The notes below the pieces were generated by a model. The model saw nothing but the letters and a program-made list of their open reading frames with translations. It did no database searches and was not told the origin of the DNA. A program made the translations under genes and the position numbers. A stretch of 44,775 bases of DNA, taken from NCBI GenBank assembly GCA_036163455.1, contig JAYZKL010000054.1, positions 1-44,775 on the forward strand, in the 5' to 3' direction. Origin of the DNA: GCA-2701705 sp036163455 (GTDB lineage Bacteria > Pseudomonadota > Gammaproteobacteria > GCA-002705445 > GCA-002716945). Below, piece by piece: positions 6,437-15,404 of this stretch. How positions within the stretch are numbered: position 1 is the first letter of the stretch; each line of letters begins with the position of its first letter.

Positions 6437-9025
6437 TTAGCTGGCCAAATTTTTAAGAACATAATTCAATATCCCCTCGCTTTCATAATATTTCCACTCC
6501 ATTGGAGAATCAATTCTTATCTTAACAATAAATGTTTTTGGTTTATCGTTGACTGTGGTATTAATTTTAACTCTACTGTCATTCACATTAATCTTATCTA
6601 TTGTAAATACAGACTTAATATCTAGATTAAGTGAATCAAAATTTTCATTCTCAAGGAATTGAAGCGGAAGAACTCCCATCCCTACAAGATTTGAGCGATG
6701 AATTCGTTCAAAACTTTCTGCAATAACTGCTCTAACTCCTAATAGCTTTGTTCCTTTTGCAGCCCAGTCGCGTGAAGAACCACAACCATAATCCTGTCCA
6801 GCAAAAATAATTAAATTATTATTATTCTTCTTATATTCTTGTGCTGCATCATAAATTGTCATAACTTTATTATTTGGAATATATACAGTATAACCACCTG
6901 TTTTTTCTGGAACCAATCTATTAGATAAGCGGACATTTGCAAACGTTCCTCTCTCCATGATTTGGTAATTTCCTCTACGTGAACCATATGAATTAAAATC
7001 AACTTCATGAAATCCCCTATCTACTAAAAAACTACCTGCTGGAGAATCTTTTTTAAATGAACCTGCTGGAGATATGTGATCAGTTGTGACGCTATCACCT
7101 AAAACTACAAGTGGATAAGCATTAGTTATTGCATCAAATTTCTTTTTGTTATTTTGTATATTTTTAAAAAATGGTGATGGTTGTATATAAGTTGATTTTT
7201 CTTCCCAATTAAAATAATCAGATTCATTAATATTAATATCCTTCCATTTATTATCGCCTTCAAACAAAGTTTTGTAAGAATTCTCAAACATATCACTTGT
7301 TATTGTTTCTTCTATAATCGATCTAATTTGATCTGAATCAGGCCATATGTCATCTAGATAAACATTGTTTCCATCTTTATCCTTTCCTAAAGATTCAGAT
7401 GTAATATCAATATTAATTCTTCCTAACAACGAATATGCTATTACCAATATCGGAGATGCTAAAAAGTTCATTTTAATTTCTGGATGTATTCGTCCTTCAA
7501 AGTTTCTATTTCCAGATAGTATGGAGCTGACCACTAAATTGTTATTCTCGATCGCTTCTACATATTCTTTTTTTAGTGGACCAGAATTACCAATGCAGGT
7601 TGTACATCCATACCCAACTATATTAAAACCCAATAAGTTAAAATATTTTAGTAATCCTGATTTTTTTAAATAGTTTGTAACAACCTTAGATCCAGGCGCT
7701 AAAGATGTTTTTACCCAATCAGGAACTTTTAAACCTTTTTCAACTGCATTTTTAGCAAGTAAACCAGCACCTATTATTACATTTGGGTTAGATGTATTAG
7801 TGCAGCTTGTAATTGCAGCAATTAATATTGCGCCATTGTCAATTAATGTGTTTTCTGATGAAGCACCATTTGTTTGCTTATTAATCTCCCCATTAACCAA
7901 ACCTTTTACGTCTGTTAGATTTATTCGGTCTTGCGGCCTTTTTGGTCCAGAGATACATGCATTAATTTTAGAAATATCTAAATCAATACAATCTGTATAA
8001 ATTATTTTATCTTCTTCCCTTCTATACAAGCCAACTTCTTTGGCGTATTTTTCTACTATTTCTATATGACTCTGGCTTTTTCCTGTAATTTTTAAATAAT
8101 CAAGCGTTAAACTATCAATCGGGAAATAACCGCATGTTGCTCCATATTCAGGCGCCATATTTGCAATTGTGCATCTATCTGCTATTGATAAATTTTGTAA
8201 TCCATCCCCATAAAATTCTACAAATTTACCAACTACATTTTTCTTCCTCAAAATTTCTACAATTGTTAAAACCAAATCAGTTGCAGTAATAGTTTTTTGC
8301 AACTTACCAGTTAACCTAAAACCGATCACTTCTGGTAAAAGCATTGGGATTGGTTGTCCAAGCATTGCTGCTTCTGCTTCTATCCCACCAACGCCCCAAC
8401 CTAAAACACCCAGACCATTTACCATTGTTGTATGAGAATCAGTTCCAACAACAGTATCTGGGAATAAAGCATTGCTGTTATTAAAAATAACCTGAGAGAT
8501 ATGTTCAATATTTATTTGATGAATTATTCCATTATTTGGCGGAACAATTCTTAAATTTTTAAATGAGCTTTGTCCCCATTTTAATAATCTATATCTTTCT
8601 AAATTCCTTTTATATTCCAATTCAGTATTTAAATCTTTAGCTTTGTCGCTACCAAAGTGATCTACCATAACAGAATGATCAATAATCAAATCAGTCTGGC
8701 ATTGTGGATTAATAGAAGCAGGATCACCCCCAAGTTCCTTTACAGCATCGCGCATTGATGCAAGATCTACTATTGCTGGAACACCAGTAAAATCTTGCAT
8801 AATAACTCTGCTTGGTAAAAAACTTAATTCAGTCTGATCTTTTATTGATCCATCCCATTTGATGAAACTCTCTATTACATTATTTGGTAAAGCTTGATTA
8901 TTAGTCCTTAGAACATTTTCTAATAAGACTTTGAGAGAATAAGGCAGATGGCTAATCTTTAATTTATCGATATTATGGATAGAAAAACTTTTATTTTGGT
9001 ATACTAATTTTTCGATACAGTCCAT
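6437..9025 (-). CDS. acnA: Aconitate hydratase A
   Basis: The enzyme isomerises citrate to isocitrate through a [4Fe-4S] cluster. The 862-residue protein is of the AcnA/IRP type: three cluster cysteines at C408 (AITSCTNTSNP), C474 and C477 (YGCTTCIGNSG), TVVGTDSHTTMVNGLGVLGWG around 191-211, and the swivel-domain motif GQDYGCGSSRDWAAKG near the C terminus. It is full length. The start has a good ribosome binding site (GGGAG). It converges on hflD with a 2-bp gap. With fumC, icd and aceA it makes this window rich in TCA-cycle genes. Confidence 0.96.
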   Translation of the reverse strand: MDCIEKLVYQNKSFSIHNIDKLKISHLPYSLKVLLENVLRTNNQALPNNVIESFIKWDGSIKDQTELSFLPSRVIMQDFTGVPAIVDLASMRDAVKELGGDPASINPQCQTDLIIDHSVMVDHFGSDKAKDLNTELEYKRNLERYRLLKWGQSSFKNLRIVPPNNGIIHQINIEHISQVIFNNSNALFPDTVVGTDSHTTMVNGLGVLGWGVGGIEAEAAMLGQPIPMLLPEVIGFRLTGKLQKTITATDLVLTIVEILRKKNVVGKFVEFYGDGLQNLSIADRCTIANMAPEYGATCGYFPIDSLTLDYLKITGKSQSHIEIVEKYAKEVGLYRREEDKIIYTDCIDLDISKINACISGPKRPQDRINLTDVKGLVNGEINKQTNGASSENTLIDNGAILIAAITSCTNTSNPNVIIGAGLLAKNAVEKGLKVPDWVKTSLAPGSKVVTNYLKKSGLLKYFNLLGFNIVGYGCTTCIGNSGPLKKEYVEAIENNNLVVSSILSGNRNFEGRIHPEIKMNFLASPILVIAYSLLGRINIDITSESLGKDKDGNNVYLDDIWPDSDQIRSIIEETITSDMFENSYKTLFEGDNKWKDININESDYFNWEEKSTYIQPSPFFKNIQNNKKKFDAITNAYPLVVLGDSVTTDHISPAGSFKKDSPAGSFLVDRGFHEVDFNSYGSRRGNYQIMERGTFANVRLSNRLVPEKTGGYTVYIPNNKVMTIYDAAQEYKKNNNNLIIFAGQDYGCGSSRDWAAKGTKLLGVRAVIAESFERIHRSNLVGMGVLPLQFLENENFDSLNLDIKSVFTIDKINVNDSRVKINTTVNDKPKTFIVKIRIDSPMEWKYYESEGILNYVLKNLAS

Positions 9026-9066
9026 ATTTTCTCCCTAATTGATAGTCTCTATTAAAAATTGGAAAT

Positions 9067-9075
9067 ATTCTAACA
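9067..9075 (-). promoter_or_regulatory. Extended -10 promoter candidate for acnA
   Basis: On the minus strand the sequence TG-T-TAGAAT is an extended -10 element about 42 nt upstream of the acnA start. I see no good -35 box at the right distance, which is usual for extended -10 promoters. It follows the terminator of the upstream operon. Confidence 0.45.
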
Positions 9076-9083
9076 TAAAATAG

Positions 9084-9103
9084 AAATAACTTTGTAGTTA
9101 TTT
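9084..9103 (-). terminator. Terminator of the fumC/stator-like operon
   Basis: A perfect 8-bp inverted repeat (AAATAACT / AGTTATTT, 4-nt loop) overlaps the stop codon of the 147-residue membrane protein and is followed by CTATTTTATG. It probably separates this operon from acnA. The stem is AU-rich, so it may be a weak terminator. Confidence 0.55.
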
Positions 9104-9541
9104 TAAAGGTAAGCTTTGCTTAATTCTTTTAAATCTTATTCCATAATAATTCTGGCTATAATCATTAGTCTTTTCACCTATAATATTGAACCCTTTCTCT
9201 ATATCTGAAGAAGCTTGCGATAAAGTATCATCAAGGTTTTTGCTATAATTTAAACTATAAAGTCTGGGCGGCAATCTATTATCTATATCCTTTACTAACA
9301 AATAGAATTTTTTACTGTCATCCCTATAAATTGATATTAATTTAAATTTTTTAGGAATATCTTCCATAGTTGGATAACCTAAATTTCCAAAAAATTCAAA
9401 TTGAATAGCAATAAAAAAGAATATTATTGAAAGAACTAAAACTATTTTATTTTTAAAGTTAGTTTTTTTAATAACCAAAATAATTAAATAACCATAAATT
9501 ATGGTCAAAAGTAATATAATTAATATAATATTAGATAACAT
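9098..9541 (-). CDS. Small membrane protein of unknown function, linked to an ExbB/ExbD-like pair
   Basis: I do not recognise the family. The 147-residue protein begins with two strongly hydrophobic segments (about 4-24 and 32-50) joined by a short lysine-rich loop. A soluble domain follows: charged strands such as KFKLISIYRDDSKKFYLLV, then PPRLYSLNYS and a helix DDTLSQASSDIEKGF. It starts 2 bp after the ExbD-like gene and is the last gene before the terminator, so it is probably a third component of the same membrane complex. If the N terminus is cytoplasmic, the C-terminal domain is cytoplasmic too. Confidence 0.6.
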   Translation of the reverse strand: MLSNIILIILLLTIIYGYLIILVIKKTNFKNKIVLVLSIIFFFIAIQFEFFGNLGYPTMEDIPKKFKLISIYRDDSKKFYLLVKDIDNRLPPRLYSLNYSKNLDDTLSQASSDIEKGFNIIGEKTNDYSQNYYGIRFKRIKQSLPLK

Positions 9542-9543
9542 AA

Positions 9544-10149
9544 TCAGTATCCTTTAAGTTCATAAGGAGTAAGAATTTTTTTTTGTGATGGGCGGACTTT
9601 AAAATTCCCTAATTCATCTAGAAGAAATCTTGCAACAGTAATTTCTGTGTCTTTTTCAGGTAAAACTACATCATCAAAAAATACTAATTTTAGTGTTGGG
9701 TTAACCCTTTCAATTTTTAGCTTAACATCAACAGGATGATTACTTTTATTTTCATACAAATATAAATTAACAACATATTCTCCAGGTATAATGCCTCTGA
9801 GAGTTACAACCTCTCTATTAAGTGGATATATAACTTCTTTATTATTTATAACTACTTTATCATTTATTATTCCTTGATCATCTCTATCTAGATGAAGCCA
9901 ACCAGCATCTTTTTTTAAATAAGAAACAACTTCGCCATTAGGATCTTCAACCCAAATATCTACGTCATCTGGCAAATTATCTTTCCAATCAACACTGATA
10001 ATATATTCTGCTTTAAGGTTGACATTACCCAACTTTGAAATTGGATTAATAAATAAGATTGTGATAAAAAATAAAAATGTAAAACCTAAAAGGACATTGA
10101 ATAAAAGATCAGTAAATGGATCAAAGCTACTAGATTTATATTTTTTCAT
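9544..10149 (-). CDS. ExbD/TolR/MotB-like protein with an unusual periplasmic domain
   Basis: The 201-residue protein has one N-terminal transmembrane helix (about 12-34) carrying an aspartate near its start (FDPFTDLLFNVLLGF, D14), as in the proton-carrying helix of ExbD, TolR and MotB. The rest is periplasmic and beta-rich. It includes VDIWVEDPNGEVVSYLKK (about 63-80) and GWLHLDRDDQG (83-93), a pattern resembling the DUF2135-type WV-x-DP-G-E...DRD motif and unlike ordinary ExbD or a peptidoglycan-binding MotB domain. It overlaps the ExbB-like gene by 14 bp, so the products are probably made together. Its target in the envelope is unknown. Confidence 0.7.
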   Translation of the reverse strand: MKKYKSSSFDPFTDLLFNVLLGFTFLFFITILFINPISKLGNVNLKAEYIISVDWKDNLPDDVDIWVEDPNGEVVSYLKKDAGWLHLDRDDQGIINDKVVINNKEVIYPLNREVVTLRGIIPGEYVVNLYLYENKSNHPVDVKLKIERVNPTLKLVFFDDVVLPEKDTEITVARFLLDELGNFKVRPSQKKILTPYELKGY

Positions 10150-10858
10150 TACTAAAGTTTTTAACTAGAGAGGGATAAAGCTCAATAGATTCATTTATAA
10201 AATTCATTATACATAATAGCTTTTCTTCTAAATATTTGTATTGCACTGACAGAAGAATAGATGTGATCAACCCAGACAAGGTTGTATATAATGCTACTTT
10301 CATTCCCCCACTCATCTGTTGTAATAAATTTTGCATCATTGTTAGATCAAAATTTTCTATCAAGGTTACTGAATTGAGCATTAGAATAAATCCAATAACT
10401 GTACCAATTAATCCAAGCTTTAATAAAAAATCTGAAACAAACCAACCTGTCTCTAATAATTTTGTAAACTTATATTCAAAAATAGTTATTAATTCTTTTT
10501 TTGAAGATTCTAATTGGTGTTCATTTTTCATAAATTTATTCAGATTTTTAAAGTGGTCTGATATTGTGATAAGAAAACAATTATTAGAAGAATGAAAGTC
10601 AGCTAATTGTAGTTTATTAGACTCTTGGAAAATCAAACAAACTTGATAGGCTTGTCTTAACTTATAAAGAATGTACCCAATATAGAATGTAAATGATATA
10701 AAAATGATAATTATGATTGGAGAAATAAGGCTTACATCATTATCCACCAAATCAGTTATAAAACCAAATTTATAAAAAATAATTAAAAATATTGTAAGTA
10801 CGGCAACAAACAGCAGCCATCTTATAAAGATAAAATCACTTTCTTTCTTATCTATCAT
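10136..10858 (-). CDS. MotA/TolQ/ExbB-type proton channel protein
   Basis: The 240-residue protein has four predicted membrane helices (about 12-30, 46-64, 143-163 and 188-206). The last two carry the MotA/TolQ/ExbB signature: LKLGLIGTVIGFILML and GGMKVALYTTLSGLITSILL. Between the second and third helices is a large soluble loop of about 80 residues. Such proteins form a pentameric channel around an ExbD/MotB-type dimer and turn ion flow into motion. It starts 2 bp after fumC and overlaps its ExbD-like partner. It is not clearly TolQ, ExbB or MotA itself, so I give no symbol. Confidence 0.78.
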   Translation of the reverse strand: MIDKKESDFIFIRWLLFVAVLTIFLIIFYKFGFITDLVDNDVSLISPIIIIIFISFTFYIGYILYKLRQAYQVCLIFQESNKLQLADFHSSNNCFLITISDHFKNLNKFMKNEHQLESSKKELITIFEYKFTKLLETGWFVSDFLLKLGLIGTVIGFILMLNSVTLIENFDLTMMQNLLQQMSGGMKVALYTTLSGLITSILLSVQYKYLEEKLLCIMNFINESIELYPSLVKNFSNEKI

Positions 10859-10860
10859 TT

Positions 10861-12234
10861 CTATATAAGTTTCTTTGGATCAAGGAGTTTGATAAGTTGT
10901 GATCTTGACAAATCTGTCATTCGTATAGCAACATCTATTATTGGTTCATTTGTCTTATACGCTTCCTTTACAATCTTTGATGCAAGGTCATAACCAATAA
11001 CTTCATTAAGTTTAGTAGCAATAATAGGATTTCTTTCCAAATTATTTTTTATGTTCTCTTTATTAACAGTAAATTCACTAATTGTATTGGCAAGTTCTAT
11101 ATAAGAGTCTGTAATTAATTCGAGTGACTCTATAATATTTTGTCCAATTATTGGTAGCATTGTATTTAATTGAAAACTGCCCGACATACAAGCTAAACTA
11201 ATTGCTTGATGGTTACCATTAACTCTTGTCATTGCCATGAGTATAGCTTCCGGTTGAACTGGATTAATTTTACCTGGCATAATGCTGCTACCTGGTTGCA
11301 AAGGTTTAAGAGTAATTTCCGAAAGCCCTGATATTGGACCACTATTCATCCAGCGAAGGTCATTACAGATTTTTGTAATAGATGATGAAACCCTAAGTAA
11401 TGCTGAACTAATATTTAGTATGTGGTCTTGAGAGCTAATCATTGCTGATTTTATAGAATGAGGTTTAAATTTAGTCTTATAAATTTTATTTAATTCTATA
11501 CATACATTTTTATCAAAGCCTTTTGGTGCATTTAATCCTGTTCCAATTGCTGTTCCTCCAATTGGAAGAGTCAACACTTCTTCCTGCGCATCAACAAGTG
11601 TTGAAAAAGAATTTTGCAATAAAACTCGCCATGTCTCAATTTCTTGGCCCATAGTTATAGGTACGGCATCCATGAGATGTGTTCTTCCAGACTTAATGAT
11701 ATTTTTAAACTCAGAAGCCCTCTTCTTTAATTTGCTATCCAAATAAAAAAAACATCTACTAAGGTCTCCCGCAGCTCTAACACAACTGATGTTTATTGTT
11801 GTTGGAATAACATCATTGGAGCTTTGTGATTTATTTATATCATCATTCGGATGAACTCTCTGTTTAAGTTTTTTTGAAACTAAATTAGCTAAAACTTCAT
11901 TCATGTTCATATTAATACTTGTTCCAGATCCTGTTTGATACAATGGGGCTGGAAAGTGTTCATAATAATCATGTATATTCTTATTTATTTCATTTGCACA
12001 TTGAAAAATTGACATTGCTAATTTTTTATTAATTTTTTTTGACTTAAAATTAGCAATTGCGCAGGCTCCTTTTAGCATTGCAAGTGACTGTAAAAAACTT
12101 GGATAAAACCAATCGTTACCTATTTGAAAATTATTGACTGCTCTTTGCGTTTGAGCACCGTATAATGCATCTTTTTTCACATCGACAGGGCCTAAAGAAT
12201 CTTTCTCGGTTCTATATGTAATTTTCTTTTTCAT
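10861..12234 (-). CDS. fumC: Fumarate hydratase class II
   Basis: FumC hydrates fumarate to malate without an Fe-S cluster. The 457-residue protein shows TGSGTSINMNMNEV (101-114), VHPNDDINKSQSSNDV (127-142), SGRTHLMDAVP with catalytic His186, and the superfamily signature GSSIMPGKINP (315-325). Aspartase is the main alternative, but the motifs HPNDDxNKSQSSND and GGTAIGTGLN are fumarase-like. It is the first gene of an operon with the stator-like genes, with a 2-bp gap, and is divergent from purB. Confidence 0.93.
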   Translation of the reverse strand: MKKKITYRTEKDSLGPVDVKKDALYGAQTQRAVNNFQIGNDWFYPSFLQSLAMLKGACAIANFKSKKINKKLAMSIFQCANEINKNIHDYYEHFPAPLYQTGSGTSINMNMNEVLANLVSKKLKQRVHPNDDINKSQSSNDVIPTTINISCVRAAGDLSRCFFYLDSKLKKRASEFKNIIKSGRTHLMDAVPITMGQEIETWRVLLQNSFSTLVDAQEEVLTLPIGGTAIGTGLNAPKGFDKNVCIELNKIYKTKFKPHSIKSAMISSQDHILNISSALLRVSSSITKICNDLRWMNSGPISGLSEITLKPLQPGSSIMPGKINPVQPEAILMAMTRVNGNHQAISLACMSGSFQLNTMLPIIGQNIIESLELITDSYIELANTISEFTVNKENIKNNLERNPIIATKLNEVIGYDLASKIVKEAYKTNEPIIDVAIRMTDLSRSQLIKLLDPKKLI

Positions 12235-12250
12235 GAGAACATTTGCTAGT

Positions 12251-12288
12251 CTTATAACATAAATGCTTTATTTATGCTATAATAGCAT
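12251..12288. promoter_or_regulatory. Overlapping divergent fumC/purB promoters with two inverted repeats
   Basis: The 74-bp gap between fumC and purB holds a TATAAT box for purB (12278-12283; ATAACA at 12254-12259 as a weak -35, 18-bp spacer). It also holds an extended -10 (TG-T-TATAAG, TATAAG at 12251-12256 on the minus strand) for fumC. Two perfect inverted repeats lie across them: CATAAAT-GCTTT-ATTTATG (12258-12276) and ATGCTAT-A-ATAGCAT (12274-12288), the second covering the purB -10 box. A shared regulator is possible; the repeats do not match a PurR box. Confidence 0.5.
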
Positions 12289-12308
12289 CTTTAGGGTAAA
12301 TATTAAGT

Positions 12309-13676
12309 ATGAAAAAATATGATTTACTCTCAATCTCACCGATAGATGGTAGGTATTCTGAAGTTTGTCATGGTATGGCAGAATATTTTTCAGAGTACGC
12401 ATTAATTAAAAACAGAGTTCTAGTAGAAGTAAAATGGCTAATATTTCTATCTGATCTAAAAGAAATTAAGAGTATTCCAACGCTTAATACTACATCAAAA
12501 AATTATCTCTTAAAAATATATGATAATTTCTCTCTTAAGGATGCAGAAAAAATTAAAAAACTAGAATCAACAATCAAACATGATGTTAAGGCTGTTGAAT
12601 ATTTTATTAAAGGAAAAATAAAAAATCATCCAACATTAAAAAAATACATTGAACATATTCATATTTGTTGCACATCTGAAGATATAAATAACTTATCTTA
12701 TGCAATGATGATTAAAGAAGGAATATCATCTCTAAGTAAAAAAATGGAATCATTAGATAAATTAATTCTAAACTATGTAAAAAAATACTCAAAAAATATA
12801 ATGATTTCTCATACTCATGGTCAAGTTGCTACACCCTCAACTATGGGTAAAGAATTTCTAAATTTTTATTCTAGATTATCACTACTGACAGATGAGTTGT
12901 CTAACACAAATATTTTTGGTAAATTTAATGGAGCAACTGGAAATTATTCCTCACATTCAATTGTATTCCCAAATGTTAATTGGCCGAAGGCAAATAAAAA
13001 ATTTGTAGAATCATTTGGGATAAAAGAAAATAAATATACAACGCAAATTGAACCACATGATTATATTTGTAGCCTTTCTAATAAATTATCTCATTATAAT
13101 TCAATTCTTATTGGTTTTACTCAAGATATATGGCTTTATATCTCTAAAAACTATTTTGTACAAAAAAATGTAAAAGGAGAAGTTGGGTCTTCTACCATGC
13201 CTCATAAAATAAACCCTATTAATTTTGAAAATGCAGAAGGTAATCTTGGCGTAGCCAATAGTTTACTTAACTTTTTCGCAGAAAAACTTGTAATATCTAG
13301 ATTACAAAGAGACTTATCTGATTCTACTGTTCTTAGAAATATTGGATTAGCATTTAGTTATTCATATCTTGCCTATGAAAATATAATTATTGGTTTAAAA
13401 AAAATATCACTAAATCATAAGGCCCTTGATAAAGATCTCACAAATGCTTGGGAGGTGTTAGCAGAACCTATCCAAATGATAGCTAGAAAATATAACGTTC
13501 CTAATTCTTATGAAATATTAAAGAAAGAAACTAGAGGAAAACAAGTTAATCAGGATGTCATAAAAAAAATAATTAATTTATTAGATATTCCGTTGGCTGA
13601 AAAGAAACTATTGTTAGCATTAACTCCAAAAAAATATATTGGTTATTCAATAAAATTATGCAATGGCTTTAAATGA
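12309..13676 (+). CDS. purB: Adenylosuccinate lyase
   Basis: PurB removes fumarate from SAICAR and from adenylosuccinate in purine synthesis. The 455-residue protein matches the E. coli-type enzyme: SPIDGRYS at the N terminus, the TSEDINNL motif (122-129), catalytic histidine segment SHTHGQVATPSTMG (168-180) and the flexible signature loop GSSTMPHKINP (293-303). It is divergent from fumC, and both enzymes handle fumarate. The end of the gene overlaps the next small ORF by 14 bp. Confidence 0.97.
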   Translation: MKKYDLLSISPIDGRYSEVCHGMAEYFSEYALIKNRVLVEVKWLIFLSDLKEIKSIPTLNTTSKNYLLKIYDNFSLKDAEKIKKLESTIKHDVKAVEYFIKGKIKNHPTLKKYIEHIHICCTSEDINNLSYAMMIKEGISSLSKKMESLDKLILNYVKKYSKNIMISHTHGQVATPSTMGKEFLNFYSRLSLLTDELSNTNIFGKFNGATGNYSSHSIVFPNVNWPKANKKFVESFGIKENKYTTQIEPHDYICSLSNKLSHYNSILIGFTQDIWLYISKNYFVQKNVKGEVGSSTMPHKINPINFENAEGNLGVANSLLNFFAEKLVISRLQRDLSDSTVLRNIGLAFSYSYLAYENIIIGLKKISLNHKALDKDLTNAWEVLAEPIQMIARKYNVPNSYEILKKETRGKQVNQDVIKKIINLLDIPLAEKKLLLALTPKKYIGYSIKLCNGFK

Positions 13677-13911
13677 CAATGATATTTATCTAATTTTTGT
13701 TGAGATTGAGAAAATTCTTGATAATTTTAATGCTGAATATGAGTCATTCAATAATAGAATTGAGTTTTATACAATTAATCACAATCAAGTCATAATTGAT
13801 ACAAAAGAAGACATAATATTTGTTTTTCATAAAAATAAAAAACATACATTTTCTATAGATTCTAGTAAAAAAGAAATTTTTAAATTTATTGAAAATCTGT
13901 TATCTACTTAA
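13663..13911 (+). CDS. Small acidic protein, possibly frataxin-like (CyaY)
   Basis: The 82-residue protein overlaps the 3' end of purB by 14 bp and ends 19 bp before the convergent lysS. I cannot assign it firmly. Its apparent order is helix (NDIYLIFVEIEKILDNF), several strands (NRIEFYTI, QVIIDT, DIIFVFHKN, KHTFSID) and a final helix (KEIFKFIENLLS). This is the alpha-beta-alpha sandwich order of frataxin/CyaY, and the spacing is similar. The conserved tryptophan and the N-x-Q motif of CyaY are not obvious. A degenerate CyaY acting with IscU is one idea; a lineage-specific protein is the other. Confidence 0.55.
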   Translation: MALNDNDIYLIFVEIEKILDNFNAEYESFNNRIEFYTINHNQVIIDTKEDIIFVFHKNKKHTFSIDSSKKEIFKFIENLLST

Positions 13912-13930
13912 AAATCTATTTCCTGCTAAC

Positions 13931-15403
13931 TTACTTTTTGGGCTTCATTAATGGAAATAAAAGTACATCTCTTATAGAAGATGAGTTTGTTAATAACATA
14001 ATTAATCTATCTATTCCTATGCCAGCTCCAGCAGTTGGCGGCATGCCATATTCTAACGCTGTTATAAAATCCTTATCATATGACATTTTCTCATCATTAG
14101 TTGATTCAGCTTGTCTTGTAAATCTGAGTGATTGTTCATATGGATTATTTAATTCTGAAAAGCCATTTGCAACTTCTCTTCCAGCAACAAACAATTCAAA
14201 TCTTTCGGCTAACCCTTGATCATTATCAAAGCTCCTTGCAAGGGGTGAAACATCAGTAGGATAATGAGTTATATATGTTGGATTAATTAATTCTTTTTCT
14301 ACTGTTTTTTCAAATATATCTAAATGTGTTTGAAATAACGATTTTGTATCCGTAACTGATATATCAGATTTTTTAGCATAATCAATTAAAAATTTTAAAT
14401 CACTAATATTTTCCGAATTAATTTCTTTATTGTATTCAAACAATGCATCATAAAACTTAATTCTTTTAAACGGCGTGCTCGAATCAATGGACATATCTTG
14501 ATACTCAAAAGTATCTTTAATTCCAATTTTATTCTTTATATCAGCAAACATCTTTTCAATTAAATCCATTAAATATAAATAGTCTTGATAGGCACTATAA
14601 AACTCAATCATTGTAAATTCTGGATTATGTTTTATTGATAACCCTTCGTTTCTGAAACTACGATTTATTTCAAAAACTTTCTCAAAACCACCTATAATAC
14701 ATCTTTTTAAAAATAGCTCTGGAGCAACCCTGAGATATAAATCCATATCAAGTGAATTATGATGAGTAATAAAAGGTTTCGCAGTAGCACCTCCAGGAAT
14801 GATATGCATCATAGGTGTCTCTATTTCTAAAAAGCCATTTTCAATAAAAAAATCTCTTATAGATGAAACGATTTTGGTTCTTTTTTTAAAAAGATCTTTG
14901 GTACTAAGATTTGTCATCAAATCCAAATATCTTTGTCTATATTTAATTTCTATATCTGAAATTCCATGAAACTTTTCAGGTAAGGGTCTTAAAGATTTTG
15001 CAAGCAAAATAACTTCAGAAGCATTGATTGTTAATTCATTAGTTTTAGTTTTAAATAAGATGCCTTTAACTCCAACTATATCTCCTAGATCTAAGTCCGC
15101 CAAAATATCTTTGCTTTCTGCAGATAAAGATTTTTTTTGTAGATAAATTTGAATCTTTCCTGTCTCGTCATGTAAATCTGAAAATGTTGAGCTACCCATT
15201 TCTCTTATCATCATTAGTCTTCCAGCTATAGAGACATTAATTTTTTTTTCTGCTAAATCATCTTTGCTTAGATTGATATATGCATCTAAAAGTGATGCGC
15301 TCCTATCAGATTTTTGAAATGTGTTTGGATATGGGTTAAATTTTTCTTTTATTCTATCTAACTTTTTCTTACGTTCTAGAATTAGTTTATTATCATCATC
15401 CAT
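13931..15403 (-). CDS. lysS: Lysyl-tRNA synthetase, class II
   Basis: LysRS charges tRNA-Lys. The 490-residue protein has an N-terminal OB-fold anticodon-binding domain (about 55-140), then the class II core: motif 2 FRNEGLSIKHNPEFTMIEFY (about 252-271) and motif 3 GAGIGIDRLIMLL near the C terminus. It is full length. It starts 1 bp after the prfB stop, the usual prfB-lysS pair of proteobacteria, so the two are co-translated. It is convergent with the small ORF after purB. Confidence 0.97.
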   Translation of the reverse strand: MDDDNKLILERKKKLDRIKEKFNPYPNTFQKSDRSASLLDAYINLSKDDLAEKKINVSIAGRLMMIREMGSSTFSDLHDETGKIQIYLQKKSLSAESKDILADLDLGDIVGVKGILFKTKTNELTINASEVILLAKSLRPLPEKFHGISDIEIKYRQRYLDLMTNLSTKDLFKKRTKIVSSIRDFFIENGFLEIETPMMHIIPGGATAKPFITHHNSLDMDLYLRVAPELFLKRCIIGGFEKVFEINRSFRNEGLSIKHNPEFTMIEFYSAYQDYLYLMDLIEKMFADIKNKIGIKDTFEYQDMSIDSSTPFKRIKFYDALFEYNKEINSENISDLKFLIDYAKKSDISVTDTKSLFQTHLDIFEKTVEKELINPTYITHYPTDVSPLARSFDNDQGLAERFELFVAGREVANGFSELNNPYEQSLRFTRQAESTNDEKMSYDKDFITALEYGMPPTAGAGIGIDRLIMLLTNSSSIRDVLLFPLMKPKK

Positions 15404-15404
15404 C

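Noticed and set aside
7365..7673. Plus-strand ORF within acnA
   Set aside because: It is antisense to a strongly conserved aconitase region and shows no independent features.
10861..12234. Aspartate ammonia-lyase instead of fumarase
   Set aside because: The HPNDDxNKSQSSND and GGTAIGTGLN motifs are fumarase-type; aspartase has different residues there.
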